A stretch of 64,000 nt of DNA. It comes from Mallotus nudiflorus (Eukaryota > Streptophyta > Magnoliopsida > Malpighiales > Euphorbiaceae). Under the pieces are notes generated by a model. That model did not search any database, was not told where the DNA came from, and saw only the letters and a list, made by a program, of their open reading frames with translations. Each line of letters begins with the position of its first letter. The stretch's first letter is position 1. The stretch covers positions 11,572,501 to 11,636,500 of the forward strand of contig CANTUR010000049.1 in NCBI GenBank assembly GCA_947683625.1. The letters run 5' to 3'. Position numbers and translations under genes: made by a program. Shown piece after piece: positions 1 through 9,299 of this stretch.

Positions 1-2077
1 CTTATTTTTTGTAACCTTTGCTATTATAGTCTGAGGTGAAAGAGTAGTTTTTATGCCCATTTTAATCAAAGCCTTAACAAAAGCTTTTCTGTGACTATTA
101 GAATGTATTAACAACTCCCAAATTCTCACATTTTCTTTCACTCTCTTAAGGGGCTTAAGGATCAAGTCATCCTTCTGCTCATCCTTCATTTCTTCTTCAT
201 TAACTTCTTCTATATCTACTGCTTTTTCTACTTTCTTTTTAGTTGCTTTGTAACTCTTGCCACTTCTAGTAACATATTTTACTTTAGGGTCATCAGTCCA
301 CATATTATAACTTTTGGCATCCTCATCTTTCGAGCTATACCAAACATTAATTATGCCAATGGTTTATCCCTTCTTTCCATCTTTGAATACCTTAACCCTA
401 CATGTCTCTTTCTTATCTAATAGCTTTTCATCACCAAACTTTTCACCCTATCCTCCAAGAATAATTGACTCAAAGGGAATGTCAAAAAAAGGTGGCTTAG
501 AGTAAAACACCTTATAGTCAAACTTGCCTAAAGGTTGTCCCAATAAATCTTCAAATCCTCTTTGTGTATGTTTGAGAGTCAAAGATTCCTTAGTTTACTT
601 AACATCTTTAGGGGCACCTGGAGATTTCTCATCAATTTTAGGATTTAGGGTTTCAAAGGAATTTAATAATTCTTCCTCACTAACTCCTAAGTTGATAATC
701 ATGGTAGTTAGGGGTGGTACATTTTGGTAATTTAAGAAAAGGGTCATTTTCATAATTTGGGTTTGGATTTTCTTTTCAAGATCTATGATTTTTTTTAGTC
801 TATAAGGTTTTAGATTTCATGTTTGAGGTGGATGTAGGTGTTTATGGAATGGTCAATGACTTATGAAATTTGCAATAACTGTTTGGATTATAGCTTGGGA
901 CATTTAGGTTTGGTGGTTTAAAATAGGTTAAGGGTTAAAGCAAGCCCTTTTGCTTTAAGCGTTCTAGCACTTTTAATAGGGGTTGGTTGAAATTTAAGAA
1001 TCTCCTCAGTTATTATATAATATGAACTTTCATAACTCGGCTAGTGCTTCCTTGTTGTGTGCCTTTAGTTTTATAGTTCCTTGCTCTAGTGCTTCTAGAG
1101 CTTTTCTTCTTTTTGTTCTTGACCTTCTTAGATTGAAAACCATCATCATAAAGGTTTACAAAAGACTTAGGATTCATCATTTGTAACCTTTTGACCAAAT
1201 TAAGTAACACATTTTGAATAATCATCCTAGCCTAATCTTTCTCAATTAGCTTATTCTTCATTAATCCTACCTTGTTTATGAATCTAGTTAAAAATTCTAT
1301 GAATGACTCATTTGCTTTCTACTTTGTTGACTCTAAATCCTTGATGGACACCTCCAACTTGGTATTATGATCATACTGCTTTAAAAAAGTAGTGCACAGT
1401 TCCCTCCAATTAGCTCGAACATACTTTTCTAACCCATGATATCAATTCATAGCTATACTCTCTAAGGACAACATAAATAGCCTAGTGACCACTAATGATA
1501 GGGCTTTAGTGGTGCTCATAGTAGTTGTATATTGACTAAGGTGTATCCTTGGATCTCTAGTGCCATCAAACTTTTATAGTTATGGCATTTTAAACTTATC
1601 TAGCAGCTCATCACCTTTAGTTTACAATATATCATCAAAATCAAATGAATAGCCCCTGCCTTGCCCTTTCATTAGCTCTTCCATCTTTTGAGTTAATGCT
1701 TAAATCTACTTGGACTCGAGTTCTTAAACCAACTCAAGTGATTTTTTCTTTACTTTCTCTATTATTTACTGTAGCATATCCTTGAATTTCTTTTCTGCAA
1801 CGGGCACATTTCTAATAGCATTCAATGGTTGACCCTTTGCATTATCATTGTTAGCAGGTGGAGCATCCACAACAGGTGGAATGGCAATAGCAAGAGGTAT
1901 ATCAGTAGGTGCTGGTTTAGTTGTAGGAGGTGGCATTAACCTAGCTAAGGCTTGTCTCAATTCATCTTGCATCATAGCCCTTATGTCATCCATCAATGCT
2001 CCCTTGATGTCTTCTGAAGTCTAGTTTCCTCGATGTTGTTCCATTTCTTCAATTGTGTGACTAGTGGGAGTTAGCAT
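1..2077 (-). pseudogene. Decayed gag of a Tat/Ogre-type Ty3/gypsy element, running off the left edge
   Basis: Read on the minus strand from an ATG at 2077, all three frames together give a recognisable gag. An N-terminal part contains MMDDIRAMMQDELRQALARL and a proline-rich stretch. The core contains RDPRIHLSQYTTTMST-like and NWRELCTTFLKQYDHNTKLE-like segments, then MIIQNVLLNLVKRLQMMNPK at about 1225-1165. A lysine-rich linker and a VWELLxHSxxHRKAFVKAL-like block near 150-50 follow. This order is typical of Tat/Ogre gag before the protease. The frame is broken many times, mostly by TAG and TAA where Gln or Trp is expected, so it is dead. Protease and RT would lie left of the window. The lineage comes from motif recall, not a search. 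Confidence 0.75.
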
Positions 2078-2950
2078 TGCTTTTAAGTAGAGCGGATTGA
2101 TAAGACTCTTCTATAAACTTCTAAGGATCTCTTTTGCTATTAACTCTAGACTCAAAGCAGTTCTCTCTAGTCTGCCACCTCTTCATTTCCAAACACAGAA
2201 AGAACCAGATGAATATATATTGGTTGTAAAATAAGGTGTTAATATAATGCATAAAATGCAAGTATGCATGATGCATGTGCTATTCAAAGTTAAGTAATAA
2301 GTCAAGTATATAACATACATCCTTCCAACCTTATTTCTCATATACACAGTTCAATGGCTAGTCTCTTTTCCTAGAATTTTTTGTCTTGGCCTCAGTATCA
2401 ATAGGGGATATCAAGAACCAGTGCACATGCCAAATCTCTTAAAGTAATAAAAGCATAGAAATAATATTTCTAGGTATAAAAGTAAAGTCCAACCTTTATT
2501 AATCCAAAATGGGCTTCTAAAGTGTAGGCTTGGGCTTTTATATATAGAAATAACTCATGGCAATAAACATAAGAAATTTAGGTAATCCTAGGGGAAGCTA
2601 CTAGGCCACTACATGAGCTTGGTCTAGTGAAAAAGTTAAGATTCCCTTAGTGAGATGCCCTCCTTTAGAACTTGAGTTATAATCAAGGTTTATAGGGCCT
2701 GAAAACTTTTAAAAATTTAAGAAAAGACTACCCCCCCTTTAGGACTTAGGTTATAGACTCTAGTTAAATGATCCCAATAATCTCTTTTGAAACGAGTTAA
2801 AGCTAAAAGTGATGGTTGGTCAATTTATAATCTTAGAAAGCTAGTGAAATCAAGGGATTATAAACTAATGTCATCGGTTTATAGGGACATACAAAAAAAA
2901 TGTAAAAATAAAATAATTCTGAAGAACACAAGAAGAATCAACATCTTTTA
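2078..2950 (-). other. Untranslated leader of the left Tat-like element
   Basis: This is the stretch between the primer-binding site and the gag start of the minus-strand element. I see no gene in it. Part of it (about 2640-2830, with blocks such as GGTTATAGACTC and the CTCTTTTGA-AACGAG region) resembles 5161-5300, the leader of the neighbouring related element. Both therefore belong to the same broad family. Confidence 0.5.
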
Positions 2951-2968
2951 TCCCTAATGGAGTCACCA
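2951..2968 (-). promoter_or_regulatory. Primer-binding site of the left Tat-like element
   Basis: The minus strand reads TGGTGACTCCATTAGGGA, one base inside the LTR end at 2970. TGGnGACTCCnnTGGGGA-type sites are characteristic of Ogre/Tat elements and are described as matching the 3' end of a tRNA-Arg. The identity of the tRNA is from memory. The position next to an LTR end and the near copy at 5434-5451 support the call. Confidence 0.65.
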
Positions 2969-2969
2969 C

Positions 2970-5160
2970 TGCGAGGTTTAGCACACATTTAAGATTTTGG
3001 CAACCACGACACTATTTGAGTTTAGGACTCTAGGGAACATAATAACTGCTATCACATAGATAGGTCATGGAGATGCGAAGTCACCATCTAGGGTAATAAC
3101 TGGGACATCTTATGAATGGTGGTAACTCAGTTCTTTAAAAGAGAGTCATCACCACACCAACACGATTCTAAGCACAGAATACTAACTTCTTATAGTCTTA
3201 TGTTCTGTTAGAATTACTTTATGAATTACTACCGTGTTCTTTATTTATATGCAATTTCATTTTAAACCTTTATTTACAATCAACTCTAAGGCAACTAGTT
3301 AGATGAAAAGCATATAAATATTGCACTCATTAAGCTCATAATCCATAATTTGGTATAATCTGCATTGATTTTATTTAAGATTAGATAATTCTACATATTT
3401 TATTTACAAGCAAGTTGAAAACTAATGGTGGGCCTAAATCTTTTAAATTAATGAACCTAAATCTACTTATTTTAATTTTAAAAATGGGCCTAATTCTATC
3501 AATTTTTATGGGAAATGGATTGGATTAATGGGCCTAAATCTACAAATTTTATTCTAAATTGATCTTAAGTCTATACATTTTAAAATGGACTTAATTTAGT
3601 AGGCTATGTCTAAATTCATTTTAATTAATCTAAATGGGCCTATGTCTATTTAACTAAGTGGGTTTAAAGTTCATTTTAATCTTATTAATTAATCTTAAAT
3701 TAATTAAACTATTTACCTTAGGATTATTATAGGCCTAATAATTAAACCTATGGGCCTAATATTATGAGCTTAAAACAACCACATCCATAATTAAAATTAA
3801 TAGGCCAAATACATAATAACAAGCCCAAACAAAATAAAAGAAATAGAAGAACTTAATTTGATGTGTTTCTAATCCTAACTCATTTTACAGGAAACCCTAA
3901 TTAATCTAAAGCCATTATTGATTTTAATTAAATTTACCAAATTGAACCTAATTTACTAATTGATTTTATTAAAGAATGCAGGAAAGTAAATATCCATTAT
4001 TTTCCCACTACTGGAGCTATTACAATATCTATGTAAATTAAAGCTAAATTAATACAAACCCAAAAGCCAAATAAATAATAAATAAACAATAAACAAAATT
4101 AGAAAAGCTAAATTAAATAAAAAACACAAAAACCTTAAAATTCTAATAGAATTAAAATATAATTTTGATCCATGGCATTCCATGGATCTTCATGGTTTGG
4201 TTATTGGTTCAATCACATTGAATCATCCTAAGTTCATGTCACTCCCACTATGGCCATCAATATAAAGAAAACACAAAAAAATAATAATAAAACTTATTAG
4301 AATTAATTTCATAAATGAAATATTAAAAGAAAAATAAAATAAATAAAGAATTAACAAATAACAGAAGAAAAGAAATGGATGGTTATATGGATGCTATATT
4401 GATTGTTCCTTAGAGTTGTAGTTCACTATGTAATTATAAGTTTGTAGAATTGATTTTCTTGGTATCTCAAGCTTCATTGCTTTGTTCAAAAAAGACATTT
4501 TTAGAAAACTAAAAGAACGCACTAAAGAAAAGGTTTTTTTTAAAAATCTTTTTTTTTTTTTGCTAAAAGAACTTTTTTCATGTAAAAATCTAAGACTTTT
4601 TATAAAGAAAGATCATTCCCTCCCCAAATCTCCTATGATTATTAAGATCACAAGGGATAAAAATCTAATTTTTATTAGATAAAAGACCTTATAATATATG
4701 ATTATCATATCAATTATACTTTTATTATTATTATTTTTTCCACCAATGAAAATTAAGAAAAATATTTATTAAAAAATTAAAAATTGAAAGATGGAGATGA
4801 TTGAACTTATGCAATTCTGACCAGCATTATGCATTTATGATTGAAAATACATAATTCCAATTCAAATTATGCATTTTTTATTAGAAATGTGCAATTCCAA
4901 TTAGAATTGCATATTTTCGACTGGAAATATATAATTCCAATATGGAATTTTGCTTTGGTCCCCCTTTTTCAATTTTCTTATATTTGAAAATTGACCCATA
5001 AAAGAAAATAAGAACTTTACAATTAAGTCATTAAAAAACATTACAACTAAGTCCTAAGATTGAAAAATAAAATAAAAATCTAAAGGCCTATTTGTAATAA
5101 ATTATCATCGGATCCTCTGTCATATCCACACTTGAGTCATCCTAAACTTGGGTGCTTACA
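2970..5160 (-). repeat. 5' LTR (about 2.2 kb) of the left Tat-like Ty3/gypsy element
   Basis: On the minus strand the segment starts TGTAAGCACCC at 5160 and ends CTCGCA at 2970, directly before the primer-binding site. It is homologous throughout to the solo LTR at 60854-62982. Shared blocks include GTGTGGAT...GACAGAGGA near the start and the CCCAGTTATTACCCTAG and TGCTAAACC stretches near the end. The middle (3420-3810) carries many variants of TGGGCCTAAATCTA. The partner 3' LTR and the target-site duplication lie outside the window. Confidence 0.8.
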
Positions 5161-5433
5161 CCCCCTATGACTAGGGTTATAGACTCCAGTTAGTGAGTCT
5201 AACATTCTTTTGATAACTCATAAGTGAATCGAGACTAAAGGTGACGAATTCAAATCGGTCACCCAATGACTCATGTGGAATTATAGTGGATCACTTTCCG
5301 TCATTGTCGGTTGATGGGTACCAAAGCTGAGCATATGATGTTTTTATGAAAAATGTAGTAGTGAAAGGCTCTATATAATTAAGTATAATGTAATAAGAAG
5401 TCATTATTTTTTAATTGATCTTTCTAACTAACA
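5161..5433 (-). other. Leader remnant of a second Tat-like element, interrupted by the first
   Basis: This short stretch lies between the outer end of the left LTR (5160) and a second primer-binding site (5434-5451). It resembles the leader at 2640-2830 of the first element. The simplest reading is that the first element inserted into the 5' leader of this second one, whose gag would lie beyond the left edge. Confidence 0.5.
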
Positions 5434-5451
5434 TCCCCAATGGAGTCCCCA
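5434..5451 (-). promoter_or_regulatory. Primer-binding site of the second Tat-like element
   Basis: The minus strand reads TGGGGACTCCATTGGGGA, one base from an LTR end at 5453 (minus-strand ...CGCACA). It matches the TGGnGACTCCnnTGGGGA pattern of Tat/Ogre elements better than the site at 2951-2968. It is the main evidence that the sequence to its right is a 5' LTR. Confidence 0.65.
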
Positions 5452-5452
5452 T

Positions 5453-7990
5453 TGTGTGCGACCAAATTTGCTTCTCAAGCTTTTTCTTTTATTGTGTGTT
5501 GATGGGGTAATCATGGTAACTTTACCAAACTAAAGGGACATCCATACCATTTACAAGACAAGGATAAATGATTAATCTTAGGAGGATGTGAGACGTGTGT
5601 GTTTATGGAGTCACCATTCGATTTCTCATAAAAATATGAGGGACGACATTGGATCACTCAACGAGTATCATCCCCAATAGAGATTCCAGGTTTGGAAGAT
5701 TCCATATACTTTTTGGCTAATTTTCATTATATAATACTTAATAAATAGCTACAACATCACCCTAGTTTCAGAATGACAGTATATACACATTCACACATCA
5801 TAGGATTAAAAAAAAAGTAAGGAAAATTAATTACAATTATTACATAGCTTTCCTAGTAAATACATTTGAAAGAGAAAAAGGTATGAAAAAGTAAATGTAA
5901 TTCTAGACTGAAAATACACCTACAAAATAAGGATTAGCACAACTCTATGCATCCATCCATTCACATAAATAGGTAGCAAATAGGCAGGAAACATTAAAGT
6001 ATTTAAAGAATACGAGTATAACATAAGAATGATGCAAAATGATAGAGTCATTAAGAGATATTAATATTTTATGGCAACCTAAAATTTGAAGCAAAGATGC
6101 TAATAAATAAAATAAAATGCATGATAAGGACATCATTGGACCAAGCTCTAGCTTAATAAAAAAAATGCATTTTTGAATGAAAATGATGAAAATGCATATT
6201 TTGAATGAAAATTTAACAATTTTAGAATGTAATCTATTAATGGAGATAAAAATGATGTTTTTAATGCAGAAAAGTATAGGAATATGCAAAATTATGTTTT
6301 TCGAGATGACAATGCTGAAATTGATTATTTTTTTTATATAAAATGATTAATTTTGATAAGAAAACAATTTTTATGTAAAAATATGCTAAAAATGATAGAA
6401 TGAATACATAATAATGTTTTGTACTAAAATGATGGTTTTTAATGCAGAAAATATAAATTGTGATGAAATTGCATACTTAAATGTAAAAATGATGAAAATG
6501 AAGAAAATCATATAAAAAATCATAGATTTATTATTCAAGTCTAATTTTTAATTTTATTCAAATATAAAATATGCTATATAAGTTATTTTGATAGGAAATA
6601 TGCAAAAAATGTTATTTGATGGGAAAAATGTAGGGATTTATGTACAGATTATACAAAAATGAAAATGAGCACAACTTATGATAAGTTTGATGCAAAATCC
6701 AAAAAAAATGAAGAAATAAAATTTTGATCATGCAAAAGTGATTATTGATGTGGTTTTTTGATACAAATTCAATGAAAATGGTAAAAAAAAATGTAAGCAT
6801 AACGCTAAAAATGTGATTTTTGTAATTGAAACTAATTTATTTTAATAGATATGCATTTTCAACATAGGGAAAATGCAAAAATGCAATAGAATGCAGTTAA
6901 TCATAAAAAATGCAAAGAAATAGCATATAATATTGCCAATCTCACCACACAAGCACAATCAATTTCTTAACTGCTGGTTGTATAAAATAAAAAGGAGAAA
7001 AGGAGTAAAAGAGAAGAAATGCAATTTTACCGAAAATTAAACATGCAAAAATAATTATCTAGTCCTCAAAAAGTTTGACTAAGCTCATTTTGAGAGCATA
7101 AACACTACTTTCATATGAGCTTTTGAGCTATCCATATCAAATTCATGTAGAAATGCATGTGATTCAGTTGTTATTACCTTTGGAGCATACTTTAATAGTG
7201 GTGAGGCTTAGTTTGGTGTTAAAAGTGGGAGTAATAAAAAAAAGAGACTGTGAGATAGTGTATTTAGGTGTCTTAAGTCTTCACTTTAGAGTAACGACTT
7301 CATTTTCAAAAGTCCCCCCCTAAAATGAGGTGTAGAGTGCTATTTATAGACATAGAGATAAGGGAGACTTATTTTCACACACTCAAGCACATATTTATGC
7401 ATCTTAGCATCCACTCATGCATCTTAGTGTGCATAATAGATGTGTGTGCATGTACGAAAAAAATCAAGCCTTTTTAGTGCAATTTTCACATGTTTCTACA
7501 TATGTCTCACACACAAACATGCGTAGGAGTGAGCATGTGGCTACATGCTCAAGCGCACTATTTTGCACTCTTTTACGTGTTTCTAGGCTTTTTAGTGCCT
7601 TTTTTTTTTTGCACTAGTGAGGTTTTTTGAAGTTTGAAAAGGTATTTTTGAACTTACGTTTTAACGAGCCAATTATAGTCATTTTTAGTAAATCTCAGTT
7701 CAACTTCATAAAATGAGTCTCAGTTTAACAAGTCACACATTTGAGCAATCGTGCTTTCACAACGATACTTTAAGCACACAACTTACTATTCTAAGTTTTC
7801 AATTCACTAATTAGACTTAGACTTTGATTGATTGAGTCGATAACAAACTCATCATTTTGAGAATCCTCAAGATTGGATGGTTTCAACTCTTCAATTTTAA
7901 GTTTCACCACTCCTAAGCAATGACAACTTTTGTTCTCATAATGATTTCATAAATTTTTTTTATCATTGGATCGCATTCGAAGATAGTCAA
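5453..7990 (-). repeat. 5' LTR of the second Tat-like element (right boundary approximate)
   Basis: The left boundary is set by the adjacent primer-binding site. The sequence is related to 38783-41000 in the same orientation; for example GGGACATCCAT(A/T)CCATTTACAAGA, GGGACGACATT and CATTATATAATACTTAATA occur in both. A minus-strand TATAAATA (7341-7348) followed by a purine/pyrimidine-mixed R-like stretch fits an LTR promoter. The many short ORFs here are noise in A/T-rich sequence. The right end is not marked by a clear terminal dinucleotide or target duplication, and the LTR may be truncated by the MULE remnant that follows. Confidence 0.55.
7341..7348 (-). promoter_or_regulatory. TATA box of the second Tat-like LTR
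   Basis: The minus strand reads TCTATAAATAGCACTC, a good plant TATA context within an LTR. The call rests on sequence and position only. Confidence 0.4.
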
Positions 7991-8648
7991 AAACTTAATG
8001 TATGAAAACCAGTTTTGGAGTAAAAGCAAAACAAATATTGAATGAAATTTTCATTCAAAACTTAATATTACAAGTAACATACCCTATCCCTTTTGCTCCA
8101 TCTGTTTCCATTATTATTTTATATGCATATGCTTTCCTTAATACTTTTAAATTAACTAGAAAAACAACTAACCAAACAAACTAGTAAAAAAAACTAAAAA
8201 CAACCACTGGAATAACTAGCATAAATAACTAGTAAAACAACCATCAAAATAACCAGAAACAATCACTAAAATAATCAGTAAAATAACCATAAAATAAGCT
8301 CATAAAGTCAAAATGAAAAAAAAATAAGCTCATAAAATTAAACAAACACCAAAACAACCACTAAAAGAACAATAAAACAAGCTCATAAAATTAAAATGAA
8401 CAAACAAAAAAAACTAGAAAGAACCAACAAAACAACCACTAAAATAACTAACAAAACAACCATCAAAACAAGCTCATAAAACTGAAAATGAAAGATAATG
8501 TATTATTTATTATAATAACTTTTCTATTTATTGGTGTTATTATTTTATACAAAATTTCTAATTTTAAATTTATTTTAAATAATTCAATTTCTCTAATAAT
8601 TGTTATTATTTATTTTTATTTGTACTTATAAATAATTTTGCAAAATAG
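7991..8648 (+). other. AT-rich stretch, probable intron upstream of the mudrA tail
   Basis: No coding sequence is recognisable. It contains the AACAACCACTAAAA-type low-complexity repeat (8165-8490), then a T/A-rich run ending in GCAAAATAG at 8648. That run has the form of a plant intron 3' end directly before the mudrA exon. The N-terminal and catalytic part of the transposase, which should precede it, is not seen. Confidence 0.4.
8170..8490. repeat. Low-complexity repeat with AACAACCACTAAAA-type units
   Basis: Short irregular units such as AACAACCACTAAAATAAC, ACAACCATCAAAA and AAGCTCATAAA recur about every 12-30 bases. The same kind of repeat returns at about 10030-10360 and 26870-27280, in the introns of the convergent protease gene. 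It is therefore linked to this MULE family rather than to the host DNA. Confidence 0.6.
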
Positions 8649-9071
8649 GTGAAAGTTTCAAATGAAGACTTATTCACAGTCTTTGATAATCAAGGAAAAT
8701 TCATTATCAACATCAAAGATAGAATCTACAGCTATAATAGATTTCAAACTTGTGAGATGCCATGTACTCATGCATTTACAATATGAAACAATCGAATGAT
8801 GACCCTTATAATTATTGCTCAAAGTACTATAAAAAGCATATATTATTGGAAACATATGAAAAGATAGTATATCCAATAGGGAATCAAGCAATATAGAAAA
8901 TACCAAATTAAGAGCAACATATACAGGTCAATCCACCACTAGCAAAAACAAAAGCATGAAGACCAAAGAATAGAAGAATAAAAGCATCATAGAAGAAGAA
9001 AAGTTCAAAAAATATGTGGGAAATGTCAACCACTTGGACAAAACAAAAAGACATGCAAAAATCAACCAAAG
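8649..9071 (+). pseudogene. C-terminal remnant of a Mutator-like (mudrA) transposase
   Basis: Plus-strand reading from a splice-acceptor-like site gives VSNEDLFTVFDNQGKF, then a SWIM zinc-finger region ending CEMPCTHAF (about 8750-8777). After a frameshift come YNYCSKYYKKHILLETYE and IVYPIG, then an AKTKAxRPKNRR segment with a stop, and finally a zinc knuckle CGKCQPLGQNKKTC (9015-9056). This order is the standard MULE transposase C terminus. In the SWIM motif the first CxC reads Y-S-Y, and the knuckle His is Gln, so both metal sites are broken. The DDE catalytic domain is missing. It faces the Ulp1-like gene convergently. Confidence 0.75.
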
Positions 9072-9299
9072 AGATAGTTAAATAGTTGTTTCTTTATTGA
9101 AGTAAAAAATAAACAAACTTATATTCATCCACTATATTAACTATACTAATACAAATTTCATTCATCTTCTAATACATACATTCTCTAATATTTAAATTGT
9201 TAAAATAAAACAACCCTTAAAATGACCAATCTTTTTAATGACAATTTAAAGTGTTTAACTAATTATTCTTAACCAATCTTATCCTCTTCTTTATAACAA
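9072..9299. other. Gap between the convergent mudrA and Ulp1-like remnants
   Basis: This is AT-rich sequence that holds the 3' ends of both convergent genes. No further coding signal is seen. Confidence 0.4.

Noticed and set aside
7123..7617. Plus-strand ORFs of 66 codons within the second Tat-like LTR
   Set aside because: No protein features; the region has an LTR promoter on the opposite strand and CACATG/TGCATG-rich repeats.
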